From: Plantago ovata
Taxonomy: Eukaryota > Streptophyta > Magnoliopsida > Lamiales > Plantaginaceae
Reading direction: 5' to 3'
DNA: 64,000 nucleotides
Assembly (NCBI GenBank): GCA_028274465.1
Contig: CM051457.1
Location: 27,129,313-27,193,312, forward strand
The notes under the pieces: model-generated
Seen by the model: the letters and a program-made list of their open reading frames with translations, nothing else
What the model was told of the DNA's origin: nothing
Database searches by the model: none
In this document: in pieces, positions 30,702 through 43,232 of the stretch
How positions within the stretch are numbered: the first letter of the stretch is position 1
Layout: every line of letters begins with the position of its first letter
Position numbers and translations under genes: made by a program

Positions 30702-32200
30702 CTGCAATAAATTTGAGGCTCCACCAAACTCAGATTTGTTAGTGGTTATGATAAGTATTTCAATCTGACATAACCCATAGTATAAATTTATTGATTTTTC
30801 AAAGTGATAATTAGTTCTCCATAATACAAGTCCTAAGTCCTAATACAAGTCGAGTATATTTGCTATCATATGTTATGTAATTGACTAAACTGTAATAGTA
30901 TGCAATAATCTCGTTGTTCTATGATGGGATTCCATCACGAATCCTTGGACACACTGAGTTGTGGCTAGGCGGAGGTTGAGACCATCAAGAGTGTTAAAGA
31001 GGGACTGGAAATTTTTCAGACCATATTTGAGACCGTTGTCGGACCTCCACTAAGACACTAGCGCGTCTTAAGCGCCTTAGAGACACGCCTGAGTTTGATT
31101 GTTGGAGTTGAAGAGTTTGAAGTGAATTTGAGTTAGTGGGTTTTACTGCTGGAGACACGCCTTAAAGGGTTTTACTGCTGGAGATGGTCTGAAGTTATAA
31201 GGTGGTCAAGTGAAAGAGAGTTGAAATGGTGAAGAAGAGGTGGAGGGTTCGATCCTCAGCAGAGACATAGAGTGATCAAGGTGTGGAGATATAAAGTGGT
31301 ATAGAATTTTATTTTATTTTTCGAAAAGTATAGAATGTTGTATAACAATAGTATATGAATAGTTCTAATATTTGCCGTTTAAAAGAAAGAAAAAAAAAAA
31401 ACTGTTGGAGATGGTCTAACCTAACACTCAAGTATAGGTTTAATGGGGTTCTTGGTTATTAACATTGTAACCGAGATATTTTAGAAAATTCTTAGAATCT
31501 TTTTAAAGGTAGGACAAGTAGATTTATTTAGAGTTTATTTTACTTTTACGATTCTAGTTCACCATTTCACGTTAAACAAGTGTCCTGGTGAAACTATATT
31601 ACTGTTAAATGTTGAATAAAAGATAACTTCCCTAAAAAAAATTCATATTTGTTCTTCCTAGTTCGATGTCAAATCTCTGTTTAATAATATGTTCTCTTAT
31701 CAAATCTTTATCGTTATCATAGTCTCTTTATCTCATGAGTGCAATCAATCACCACTTAATATGCCAAGTATCCTGAAATAAGTACGACTCACACCAATCT
31801 AATATCACAACATTTTATCCTATCACTAAGTTAAAATCTTATCTATATCATTTTATAGTAAGAAAACTCAAAGCCTCAAAGCCAAAGTATTCACTATTCA
31901 TTACTCTCTCTTTTTATTCCATTCTAATTTATCCGTTTTGATTTTTTTTAGCAACTTTTAAATTTATCTACAAATTATTTTTAAACTATAATAATAAAAT
32001 ATTTTTAAAACTATACTCTATGACTAAATATTTAATTATTTTATTATTATCATTTAAAAATAATTAAAATTAGAATTAAAAGTTGAAAGTTCATATGTGA
32101 AAAATGTTTTAAATAAAAGTGGGGCGGAGTGGGATAATGTTAACAGTTAACCCCAAAATTCCACTTGAATTACATCTTCAGCCCTTGGATAATAACTCCT
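30702..32200. other. Intergenic; SINE-like and MITE-like sequence
   Basis: No gene is seen. About 30978-31417 is bounded by gagaccatc and an inverted gatggtct with internal repeats (gagacacgcct twice; gggttttactgctggaga twice). This suggests a non-autonomous DNA element. Within it, 31201-31255 has a tRNA-like arrangement (gtggtcaagtg A-box-like, gggttcgatcc B-box-like), possibly SINE-derived. The remainder is AT-rich. Confidence 0.4.
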
Positions 32201-34733
32201 TATTTTTTAGATCGACAGCAAAAAGAAAGGCTGCAGTCTCTCTCCGCCGCTTCGCCACCGAGAGACGACAAGGTAATGTAACAGTAACACCAAGTTATCT
32301 TTCAAGTTCCATAGCATTCGTCATAAAATCGACAACACATTGAAAAATGTTAGCTTAATCAATCTGTTGTTTATTCATATTTTACTTGTTTATGAAATTT
32401 GTCGAAAACCTAGACTTCCTTGTGATTTCAGTTCCATTTTTGCTACGTTTTATCATGATTTCTCGTAGATACATCCATTTCATTGATTTGCAATTGATCG
32501 AGTGCATTTGCAGATGAAGTTTGGCGGAAATACTGTACAAGTGTTTTGTGTATAACGCCATTTGATTTGACCTAATCAGTATTATTGTTGGTTGCTTGCT
32601 TGCACTGTTGCACACCTTTTTGTTAGGTTTTCGAAACTGTTGGTGTTGTTGTACAAGGGTTTTAGCTCTTGTTCTTAAGTGAAAGTGGAATATGGTTAAT
32701 CTAAAAGCAATGAAAATGCTTATGTTACAAATACGTGGTCATGTCATTTTCCATTTCCAGCAATCCTTATGCATATAGGTGTAGAGCAATTCGATGCATT
32801 ATTGCCTTGTTGCGTAGGTGCTAGATCCTACCGTAGTTGATAGCAATATTTGATCAGGGAAATGTTTTCTATAACCTCTCTTTTGAGCAACGAATGAATT
32901 TGTAGGATGTTTCATTTGTTATTACTGGATTTTCTATTAAGATTGAATTTAGCTGTATGTGTGCTTGAATGTGTAATGCCTAAGATTTCTGATAGGATTT
33001 ACATAATGCACTGTCGAACCACCATTGTGCATGAGATAGCATTAGAGAAACTACAACTTTATTACTTACCAGTTACCAACTTACCTCTATTTAAGGCTAT
33101 AGAGCCATGTAGAATCTCTTCGGTCCAGTACATTGATTTGTCGCTCTCGTGCCATCAATAAATCTTTATTAACCAGTTCGAATTTCAGACTGAGGATAGA
33201 TAGTAAATTCTTATGTTCTCTTATTTGTCAACTGAAACTTATTTTATGTATATGAGGGGATAGTCAGGTCAAGCAGAAGAGGAATTTTTCATGTTTTCAT
33301 TTTGCTGAATTATTTGCTCCTGGGCCCCTGGCGAATATTGACTTATGTGCTTGAGGGTGTGCTGGTTGTGTTCTCATCAGGCACAATTAGTTGGTTTTCC
33401 AAATTGCATCTAGCTTCTAAGTTGATGCTCATAGTACAACAGAATTTCACATTTGTTGAAACAGTGATGTGTATCACAATCTTTTCTTCCTTGCCTACAT
33501 TTTTGAACAATTTGGTTAAAAATGCACTAGAATTCAGAGCTATGTGAAGAGAAAAGGTCTGCTAACACACATTTCTCAAAAAAAGTTGCATGCTTGCATG
33601 TGCCAAGCTAATAGGAAAACCTGGTGGATGTGAGCAGCATGTAAAAGAATGGATGTTAAATATTTTAATATCTCATTCCCAAGATAAACATTTATGAGAC
33701 CTCACTAGTCTAACTGTTAAATTTTTTTCTATCTGTTAACAGTCCAAAACAAGTTTGCCTTGTTTGAGATATATTTTTTTAATAATCGAACCATTACAAT
33801 TTCATAAGTAGCATTACAAAGCTGGTAATAACCTTGTTTGAGATATATATTGGTTTGAATATCACTTGAAACTTGGTTGATTTTTGTTGGATCATTTTCA
33901 ACCTCTATGCAGGGAGTTGAAATAGTAAAGCAATAATGTTTTTGAGGAGGGTCTTCGGTAATACGCTCTTCGCTGCAGCCAAATCAGAGGCTTCAGCTGC
34001 TGGGGCTGCTACTTCCACTGTCGTGCGTAACCCCCTCGAGGAGTTCTTTGAGGTTGAACGGAATGCAGATGATGAGAAGCCTGTTTTTTATGGTAAAATG
34101 ACCGTCCGCTAGTGTCTTCTACCTCAGCTTGCTAGTTCACCGAGCCTAATTCATTATTCATTATTCTAGAAATATGTGTAAGCAAGGTGCTTTTAATGTT
34201 CTATTCAGGTAGAAGTTGGAAGGCTACTGAACTGCGTCTCAAGTCCTGGGATGATCTCCACAAGCTTTGGTATGTGCTGCTGAAGGAAAAGAACATGTTA
34301 ATGACACAGCGGCAGATGCTTCATGCTCAAAATCTACGCTTCCCCAATCCAGAACGTCTACCAAAGGTGCAACTTCGTTTCCGTATTGGTTTTGTATATT
34401 ATTTTATTCCAACTGAAAACAGTTTTAAACACTTCGTTCTCTTTTGCTTTTAGTAGTCCATGGCTCCATGCTGCCTTTAATTTCTGGAATTCTGCACTAT
34501 ATTTTGGGTTCAGTTAGTATATATGTGGTCTACCACGAGTATGGCTAATAGTTGTTCCAATTTCCCCTTGTGGTTTCAACCTTTACGTTATTCTTACTGT
34601 CTGCTTATCATGGACGATTGATCAGGTGAAAAAATCGATGTGCCGTCTGAAACATGTCCTGACTGAAAGAGCTATTGCAGAACCAGACCCTAGAAGGTCA
34701 GCTGAGATGAAAAGGTGGATAAATGCCTTGTAA
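32200..34733 (+). CDS. Mitochondrial ribosomal protein uL29m (L29/L47 family)
   Basis: Coding exons 33936-34092, 34209-34366 and 34626-34733 give 140 residues. The protein starts [15 protein letters not shown], a plausible mitochondrial presequence. It contains [10 protein letters not shown], then [59 protein letters not shown] and [19 protein letters not shown], the signature of the MRP-L47 domain. It is a large-subunit protein near the peptide exit tunnel. A non-coding first exon probably ends at about 32271 (gacgacaag|gtaatg) and is joined to the acceptor at 33912, leaving a 1.6-kb 5' UTR intron that contains a truncated SINE. This single-copy housekeeping gene sits inside the TBL array. 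Its length matches plant orthologues such as At1g07830 (recalled). Confidence 0.93.
33775..33831 (-). mobile_element. 5'-truncated SINE with 17-bp target-site duplication
   Basis: The sequence aataatcgaaccattacaat and what follows matches the 3' part of the SINE at 7963-8121, including the A tract (T run on the plus strand). A perfect 17-bp direct repeat, ccttgtttgagatatat, flanks it at 33758-33774 and 33832-33848. This shows true retroposition of a truncated copy. It lies in the 5' UTR intron of the uL29m gene. Confidence 0.88.
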
Positions 34734-35461
34734 TTCCAACTTCTTCATCTTTTCAATATGGCCCTTTCCTGTATAAGGACTAGCAGTAGTTTTGATTGAG
34801 CCTGAATGTGGAATTTTTATGATGCTTCTCTATATTACTGTGGAAGCTATAGCTGTTGTTAGATCATTCAGAAATTTATGGTCGTAACTTATTATTCCCT
34901 TCTACTTGTAACGTAAAATGATTAGGAATTTCCTCAAATTTTAGGATAACATTTGTTTCATCAACAGTGTCGATATAGACCTGGCCAAAAAAAAAAACAG
35001 AAAATCACGGTTCTAGAACAGATAAATGTATGGGAATGGAATCAATGGATCACCAGTGACTTGATTATATCTGCATGTTAGATGCAATGTGATGTTGAAA
35101 CCTGAAGCATGCAAGGAAAATGACATGAACTACGTTTTATTTAGGCCTGGTTTAATTTATCTGAACTCTGAAGAAAATATAAACTGATTTTAACTCAATT
35201 TATTTGTAAAAAACAAAAGATTTAAGTAAAGAACTGTATTGAATACTTAACTTTTTCCGACGAAAAAAACGACTACTTATCGATTCAAGACGTACACCTG
35301 AAAGCAAACTCGTACTTGTGAATTAATACCAATTAGTTAAACATATCTAATCACGGCTTTTAGTTGCTCTATCACAGTTTCAACTCATATAATTATTGAA
35401 GCATCTTAAAACTTAAAAATTGTTTATGAATTCATGCACTTTTAATAGTAAAAAGGTGTCA
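34734..35461. other. Intergenic, MITE-like fragment, no gene seen
   Basis: 3' flank of the uL29m gene and upstream region of the next TBL gene. Around 35143-35210, ggcctggtttaatttatctg and following sequence resembles the fold-back repeats at 40840-41160. No coding frame is supported. Confidence 0.4.
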
Positions 35462-35469
35462 TATAAATA
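35462..35469 (+). promoter_or_regulatory. TATA box of TBL array copy 3
   Basis: TATAAATA lies 36-43 nt before the ATG at 35505, in a context (tgttagttcacttacacgac) that fits a short leader. Copy 4 has a similar catataaa sequence at 38664-38671 before its ATG at 38714, consistent with the two genes having duplicated together with their promoters. Confidence 0.55.
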
Positions 35470-35504
35470 CATCAATCCATGCTCTGTTAGTTCACTTACA
35501 CGAC

Positions 35505-37008
35505 ATGGAAACATTTGAGAAATCAACTTGTTTCATAACAGAACAAAACGGAGATCAAAGATACAATTTCCACAAGAAAATCAGACTTCTAATCTTCTCA
35601 AATTTCACTTCCATTCTTCTCATCTTATCCGCATGCCTTATCCTGCCTGTAAGCTTCTTCAATATTTATCCCGGAATCATCAAATACTCGCCCTCCGGCA
35701 ACCAACAGCATCCCCAAACTGAAACTGAATTCTTCATTCGACCAAATATTAGTAAGTCGTACAGTAAAACATATGGTTCAAATGTAATAGATTCTTGATT
35801 AAATTGGAACTGATTATATGTTCTGTCGTCATTTAGCTAGAGAAAAATGTGATTTATTTAAAGGGCAGTGGATTCTGGACGAAAGAGGTTCTATGTATAC
35901 GAACAATAGCTGTAAGACGATTCCAGGTGACAGGAACTGTTTACAGTACGGAAGAAAAGACAGAGAATTTCTCAATTACAGATGGAAACCAGATGAATGT
36001 GAACTCCCCCGTTTCGACCCTAGAGAGTTTCTAGATATTGTACAAGGAAAGACAATGGCTTTCATTGGCGACTCACTTGCCCGAAATCAAATGGACTCAC
36101 TCCTCTGTCTCCTGTCTTTGGTTAGTCTTCAAACTCATTGTTTCGTGTTTTATTGTTGTCGTTGTAGCATAAGATTTTGATAATCGTCTTTCAAAAACCA
36201 CCAACTTTATCTTAATGAAAATGGAAAAACCTTGCAGGCGGAGACTCCAACGCTAGTATACAAAGACGACGAAGAAAGAGTTGCGACATGGAAATTTGCT
36301 AAACATAACTTCATCCTACGGGTTTTGTGGGCTAAATACCTCGTCGCCCACATTGAACAAACACTTGAGGATGACAAAATGCGTAGCTTTGATTTGCATC
36401 TGGACAAACTGGACACCAGTTGGGTCGAAGTACTACCCTCACTGGATTACGTGATTATCAACAACGGTCTATGGTACTTTCTACATAACCACCTCTATGA
36501 AAACCGGAGTCTCATAGGTTGTACATATTGTGGGATACCAAATGTGACAGAAGTGGGCCCTGATGTAGCCATGAGAAAAGCATTTCGGACCGTGTTCAAG
36601 GGAATGAACAACTGCAAGAAATGTAGAAATCTTCACATTCTAGCCGTGACACATAATCCTTGGCATTTCGAGCATGGAAGCTGGGAGACGGGAGGAATGT
36701 GCAATAGGACTAAGCCTTTCCGGTCAGACGAGGTTCCAAACTGGGGTGATTTATATTTCAGGGACATACTTATGGAGGAGATTGCAACTGCAAGGAACGA
36801 GGGGAAATTAGGAAATAAAACTGTATCGTTCGACATTATGGATATTACCGGAATGATGATGGTGAGGCCGGACGGGCATCCTAATGAAAATCACGAGAAG
36901 TATTTGTTGGAGGGTGGTAAACGAGACTGTTTGCACTGGTGTCTGCCTGGTCCGATTGATACTTGGAACGAACTTATGCTGGAGATGATTATAAGATCAT
37001 CTATGTAA
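35505..37008 (+). CDS. TBL: TBL O-acetyltransferase, array copy 3 (433 aa)
   Basis: Exons 35505-35751, 35837-36120 and 36238-37008 give 433 residues. The anchor is FTSILLILSACLILPVSFF near residues 34-52. The TBL domain starts REKCDLFKGQWILDERG. The GDS is at 160-162 (FIGDSLARN) and the DxxH at 407-410 (DCLHWCLPG). It forms a distinct pair with copy 4. Both share TREKCD at the exon 2 start, [40 protein letters not shown], and a NGLWYF motif where other copies have a GHWFF- or AHWLF-type motif. This pair has very short introns (85 and 117 nt here). The pair may act on a different polysaccharide or site from the rest, but that is inference. Confidence 0.93.
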
Positions 37009-38713
37009 AGGTTGGTGATGATGATATAGCACAAATCACTAATGTCCGAGTAAATTATCTTATTTGCTCTATCGCTAATAATTTGTGCTATGTATAAGAT
37101 CATCTTTGTACATACTAGTAGCCTTTGCTTCAAATCCTTAATATGTACGTATAGAAATGAAGTGATCTTCGCTAGTACTCGACTACTCGTACGTCATGTA
37201 TAACATTCGAGATTATGTGAAAAATAATTATATATATTCTCTCGGTTCCAAGGAATAGTGCAATTTGGTTTTTATAGACCTTTCTTCGGGTCAATTTGGC
37301 ATCAAATTAAATGAGTTCTAATTCATACGGGAAAAACAATTAAGAAACAAAGTCCGTATCAGTTCCCTTTTCAAAGCTTTCTTAGATGAACATGCTAAAC
37401 ATGGAAAAACAAACACCTTGTCCTCAAGAAAATCGTAATTCTCATTGAGTAGAGAAATTCTGTATTGTATAGATGAATGTCTAATGTACAAAGAGAGAGT
37501 GAAACGGAAAGTGAGCTACAAGTATTGAGGAACAGCTTATATAATACTACCTGCTACTCACTAACTCACTTTAGATAACAGTCAGTGTACTGTACATACT
37601 ACATAAGGTACTACTTAAATCCCTAATGCATAAGTGTACTACTCCTCAAGTCAGTCACGCTCAGTGCTCTAGTGCGTCTTAATTCGTTGTTGAGCTGAGT
37701 TCACAGCCCACTCGAGATGGCTGTGGATGTTTACAACCCCCCGGCTTCGTTACGGGGCAGAACCAGAGGGGCAGTTCTCCCAAACTTTCGAAATTTCAAA
37801 ATCCTTCTATATATATGTAATCCCCCCCCCCCTTCCCACCTGGTCTTTTGTGGTATAAGATTTTGTTAGTTCTCTTCCAAAAACCACCCCTAACATCAAT
37901 TTCTGGGTCCGCCCCTATTTGGATACGAAATGTTGAAACTACGTGGAGGTATAAAATGTTGTCCAACTTATCTCTATTTGAGATATGCAAGAGCTGAATG
38001 GTGCGGTTTGTGATTTTAACACGAAGGATATGATAATCAATCTGTATATATTGTGCTTGTTGATGTTCAACAGGACTACTTGCCAAGTGATACACAGAGA
38101 TACTGTTGGTGTATAACAACGCCGCTCTTGAATATGGAACACAGAAATCATGAAGAAGATATTTCACAAGTGCCTAAAGCTATATTCCACCAACGGTTGC
38201 TTACTTTTCTGATTTCCAGAAGAGAAGTAAGTCGCGTAAGAAAACTGCATATATATCCTGTTTTGCTTTGCCGAATCAGTATGGGAAAATCCTTTGATCA
38301 CTCCATCTTATTACCATGTTTGGTGAAATGATGTGGGAACGCTCATAAGTAGTGCAAAGAAAATGACATAAACTAGTGAAACCTTCCAAGTTCCATCCAT
38401 GCACTCAAGAAACCTGAAACGGAGTAACAGAAACAGAATTAACTTGTTAACTTTAAACATATCTAATCATGGCTTGATGTTTCGTGATGATGATAATATG
38501 TTTCTGGTGCCTGAAAAAACCGTACATTTTAAGAAGTGATCAAAAATAGTCTAGTTGTTCTGTCACATTCTCAACTGATCATTGATGTAGCATGTACTCC
38601 ATCTAATTAAGAATTCAAATTGTTTATCAATTCATCCACTTTTAATGGTAAAAAATTAAATATCATATAAATTTTTAATCCAAGCTCTCTCTTACATCAA
38701 ATATGTACACAGC
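37009..38713. other. Intergenic with a TIR element, no gene seen
   Basis: No supported gene. 37754-37915 is described separately. From about 37430 to 37740 the sequence resembles LTR or promoter-like repeat DNA (gctacaagtattgagg, cttatataatac), but no partner LTR was found. The rest is the upstream region of TBL copy 4. Confidence 0.45.
37754..37915. mobile_element. Small terminal-inverted-repeat element (MITE-like)
   Basis: The left end ggggcagaaccaga (37754-37767) is the near-perfect inverted complement of the right end tctgggtccgcccc (37902-37915), giving a 162-bp unit. It contains a run of C at 37822-37832. No coding capacity. A similar ggggcgga end occurs at about 702 in intron 2 of WAT1 copy A. 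The superfamily was not determined. Confidence 0.55.
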
Positions 38714-40179
38714 ATGGAAAGAATAGCAGAACAAAATGGAGATCAAAGTTACCATTTCCACAAGAAAACCATACTTTTAATCTTGTCAAATTTTACTTCT
38801 ATTCTGTTTTTTCTTATATGTTTCATCCTGGCAGTGAGCTTCTTCAATATTTATCACGGAAACATCAAGCATGCCTCCAGCAACCAAGAGTTTCATCGAA
38901 CTGAATTCTTCATTAGACCAAATTTTAGTAAGTCAGATTTCAATCATTTCATAAAACATGGTTTGTATATAAATAGGAGCTGATTATATAGATTCTGTCA
39001 TTGTTTATAGCTAGAGAAAAATGTGATCTGTATAAAGGGCAGTGGATTCCAGACGAAAGAGGTTCTTTGTACACGAGCAGTACCTGTAGGACGATTCCAT
39101 CTGACAGGAACTGTTTACAGTATGGAAGAGAGAACACAGAGTTTCTCAACTACAGATGGAAACCAGATGAGTGTGAACTCCCTCGTTTCGACCCTGAAGA
39201 GTTTCTATATATTGTACAAGGAAAGACGATGGCTTTCATTGGCGACTCTATCGCCCGGAATCAAATGAACTCACTCCTCTGTCTCCTGTCTTTGGTAAGT
39301 CCTCGAACCTATCATCGATCCTGGTCGTTGTAGGAGAAGATTTTGATAATCGTCTTTCTAAAACCACCGTAACTTCATCTTAGTGAACATTGGAAAATCT
39401 TGCAGGTCGAGACTCCAACGCTGGTATACAAAGACAAGGAAGAAACAGTTTCGACATGGAAATTTGCTAAACACAACTTCATCCTACGGGTTTTGTGGGC
39501 TAAATACCTCATCGCGCACACTGAGCGACCACTTAATAAAGAAGGCGACATGAATAGTTTCGACTTGCATCTTGACACGGTAGACACCAATTGGTTTGAT
39601 ATATTGCCCTCATTAGATTACGCAATTATCAACAATGGTCTATGGTACTTCCTACAAAATTACCTGTACGAAAACGGGAGTCTGGTAGGTTGTAACTACT
39701 GTGGGGAAGAAAATGTGGCGGCACTAGGCCATGACGTAGCACTAAGAAAAGCATTTCGAACTGCATTTAAGGGAATCAACGACTGTAAAACATGCAGGAA
39801 TCTTCGCGTTCTAGCAGTGACACATAACCCGGTGCATTTTGAGAATGGAGGTTGGCTAACAGGCGGAACGTGCACCAGGACAAGGCCATACAGTGGGCCG
39901 GAAGAGGTTCTAAACTGGGGTGATTTATATTTTCGCAATATATTAGTGGAAGAGATTGATGTTGCAAGGAACGAGGGGAAGGAAAATGGCAACGTATCGT
40001 TTGACGTTCTTGACATTACCGGTATGATGATAATGAGGCCTGATGGACATCCTGGTGAAAATCATGGAAAATACCCGTTGGATGGCGGTAAAAGAGACTG
40101 TTCCCACTGGTGCCTGCCTGGTCCGATTGACACTTGGAACCAACTTATGGCGGAGATGCTTATAAGATCATCCATGTAA
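38714..40179 (+). CDS. TBL: TBL O-acetyltransferase, array copy 4 (423 aa)
   Basis: Exons 38714-38927, 39011-39294 and 39406-40179 give 423 residues. This is a sister of copy 3, with the same splice phases and compact introns (83 and 111 nt). The anchor is [18 protein letters not shown]. The GDS is at 149-151 ([16 protein letters not shown]) and the DxxH at 397-400 (DCSHWCLPG). It has [10 protein letters not shown] where other copies have NELL or NELM. It shares with copy 3 the [10 protein letters not shown] / [10 protein letters not shown] start of exon 3 and NNGLWYFL. The acceptor codon differs (GTC, Val, where the rest have Ala). Confidence 0.93.
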
Positions 40180-41499
40180 AAAAACATTCGATCTTGAAGT
40201 ACGTACTTCTAAGAGATTATGTATTTTTTATTTTTAAATCTTTGAAAAAGAAAATGAATTGGTGAACGATGTATTACTATTGATCGTGTCTTCACCTCAA
40301 AGAATTACAGTGGAACAAATTGAGGGATGATGCTGAAAAGAATTTCTCCGTATACTTGGTCATTGACCGTTGGTATAGTCCAGAATACGAATACGAAAGT
40401 GTTGCATTGGAGGCAAGAGACAATGTGTTACATGTGTATGCTTAGCTGATGCCGGTACGAAACATGGAATGTTCTACATGCTGTATGGGTTGATGCACGA
40501 TGAACCATTGCCGGAGAAGACGCTGATCATACAATGCTTAGTTGTATAAGATCATGGGTGGATATGAAGGTTTTTCGGGAACTGAAAAATTCATGACCAA
40601 TCGAGTAGAAGCACGAAGCAACAATACATTCTTATTCGATGTTAATTGTTTTTAAGAAATGATACTAGTAATAAACATGTTAAGGAAATAATAATAATAA
40701 TAATCTATTTTATTATTATTTTATTGTTATATAGAACAAAAATAAAAACAAGTAAACTAGTCTAAGTAAAATTAAACTTATGAAAGTTATTTTTATTTTC
40801 AGTTTATATTGGTATTCGTTAATCCAGTCGAACTGAACTTATTTGAACTCAATAAATGTAAACTGAATTTAATAAATTTGAATCGAATCGAATCGAATTT
40901 AACTTAATAGTACTAAACTGAATTTAAGGTAAAATTAATATCATGGTAATTCCTTACTCCCAAAAAAGTTTTCCTAAGGCTCTGTTCATTTCACCTTAAA
41001 TTCAATTTAGTTCATTTCAAATGTATTAAGTTTAGTTCAGTTCAGATAAATTTAGTTCAGCAGGTTTATTTAATTAAAATTTATATTTCAAATAAGTTCA
41101 ATTCAATCCAATTCAGAGTAATTAAGTTTATTTCAATTCAATTCATATTTAGACCACTAACAATAGTGGGCTACAAACTTAAGGCTTATTTTGGGATTAA
41201 GTATCAAATAAGCCTCTTCCATTTTTTGCTACAATGATTTGGGATTATTAGGGGTTAATCCCAAAATAAGCCACTTCCATTTTTTGCTACGATGATTTGG
41301 GATTATTAGGGGTTTTTTTGGTTCCACATGACACATACATTCACACGTATATAAAATTGATTATTAGAAACTCAAAATTACTATGCTTAATTAATTATAT
41401 TTTAGAATTAGATTTTTTTTCCAATATAATTATTTTTACTATATCTTATCAAATATTCCCGTCAATTTTCGACGGGTATTTCATACAAGTAGTGCTGCT
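40180..41499. other. Intergenic with fold-back repeats, no gene seen
   Basis: No supported gene. About 40840-41160 is filled with alternating gaattga / ttcagttcag motifs in both orientations (fold-back, MITE-like); similar motifs occur at 1060-1136. From 41183, ggcttattttgggattaa forms a perfect 18-nt inverted repeat with ttaatcccaaaataagcc at 41255-41272. A 42-nt segment beginning cttccattttttgctac repeats at 41215 and 41274. These are probably remnants of small DNA elements. Confidence 0.6.
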
Positions 41500-41850
41500 A
41501 GTGATTCTCTTCTCTTCAAACCACACTGCAACTAGTCGAGGAAACACCCTAGAACCTATGTTGATTTCAACCGTGTAAAGAAGAAGGTCAGTGATGCTAT
41601 CTCTTTGTTCAATGATATTCTCAGAATGCGTCCACTTCACTCTGTTATTGAATTCACGAAGATTTTGAATTTGGTTGTCAAAATGGAGAACTACGCTTGT
41701 GCGCTCAACATGTTCGACAAAATGCGTCAATGTGGCGTCCCTTACAATGAGTACACACTCACTCTCTATTACTATTAATTGCTGCTGCCGTCTTAAAAGT
41801 GTTAATCATGGTTTCGCTGTTTTGGGTATCTTCCTTAAATCTGGTGTTCC

Positions 41851-42751
41851 TGTTAGATAAAATACTATTAATTCAAAGATATAACAATACAATTTATCAT
41901 AAACAGAAACAGATTTAAATCAAACCGCCTTTTGGTAGAAAAATCGAGGCCTGTGCTTGCACAGTTTCCTTAAAGCAATTACGCCCTCTCACCTATGGTG
42001 CTTAGAGACGTCGAGCGCTTGCCTCCCAGGATACAACGATCAACTAAAACTACTAGCCGCACAAGCTAGCAGTTTCCGGCGAACTGGAACTGGTGCTCGG
42101 TTTATGCAGAGAAGGAATGAAAGAAGAACAGTGAGAAGAAGGCTTTTTCGGTGTCTTTCTCACTGATTCTGAGACCACTATTAATAGGTGAGGAAACAAG
42201 TAGTAACAGCTGCAGAACTTAATTTCCGTAACTGTTGGCTACAAATGCAGGTTTTGAATACTGCATTATTATTGTTTCCGTAACTCCTAAGCAGTTACAA
42301 AACTTGAATTTAACGAAGCTCGCGCGAGCCGGGCGGTTTTAGTTCAAACCAGTCCGGCATTCGCGCCTCACGTCGTGCACGCACACAAGTTCGTTTACAA
42401 ATCTGGCCAGGATTTGCACCCCCCCCTGCGCGCCCGCGTAGAGAGTTCTCGAGACATCTAGCTATTCAACTTGAACATCAAGTGTAAGCTCTTATCTTAT
42501 ATACTAGTGAAACCTTTTGCATTTTTCCAATATGGGATAAACCCACTCAAGCTTCCAACTTTGAGCAATTCTTCCTCACTAACCCAAGGTCCGTTTTGGG
42601 CATGCAATATATCAATTCGAAGCTCTCATTTCATAGCTTTCGACTATATATCTACTTTTCTCAATTAACACGTAATTAAGAAATGGTCTCTATGTAAATA
42701 TGTCCCTCTAGACATTATTTACTTCATTGTTTTCTTCAATATTTTCCAACA
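41851..42751 (-). repeat. Copia 3' LTR
   Basis: This 901-bp LTR begins TG and ends CA on both strands. It includes a short GC-rich stretch (cgcgcgagccgggcgg at 42321-42336) and an 8-C run. The coding-strand TATTAATA (41-43 nt upstream of a likely start region) may be the element's TATA signal. Confidence 0.95.
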
Positions 42752-43232
42752 ATCCCCCACATGAAGAAAACTTCATGTTGCACAATCCAACGATCGATAC
42801 CTGCATAGGATAGGTAGGTGTTACCACCTTTGAACCCTCCCTTGTAAGAATACACCTTCTTTACTAGCTAACAGTAGACGCGATGTCCTTGAACTGATCT
42901 GCCATTCGTGTAAACGATAGTGCATGCCACACAGGTTCTCTCTAGCATCGTTCCGTTCTCATGGTTGTGTTCATTTTGGCCATGAAACACCTTCCCTGGT
43001 TCTGCAAGAGATTCAAGAATTTGGGATCTAATTCTTGTTGAAGCGGCCCACACTTCACTCTCACATAGGTGATTCTTTAACACGTGTAATCAAATTACTA
43101 GTAAGAATCATTAAAACCCAGATGGTTACCCTCTTTACACTTGGTCATTGTATAGGTAAGCCCCCACAATGAACTCCTCGTTAATACAATTAGGTTGTCC
43201 CATTGAACCTAGATCTTGGGATCTCCAGTCAA

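Noticed and set aside
37430..37740. Solo LTR
   Set aside because: It has some LTR-like character, but no TG...CA ends with a target duplication could be identified.
40300..40560. Possible coding remnant after TBL copy 4 (ends such as caatgtgttacatgtgtatgc)
   Set aside because: No open frame longer than a few dozen codons and no resemblance to a known family; left as intergenic.
41957..42166. Open frame of 69 codons in each LTR (also at 47476-47685)
   Set aside because: Identical in both LTRs simply because the LTRs are identical; it opposes the element's coding direction and has no recognisable features.
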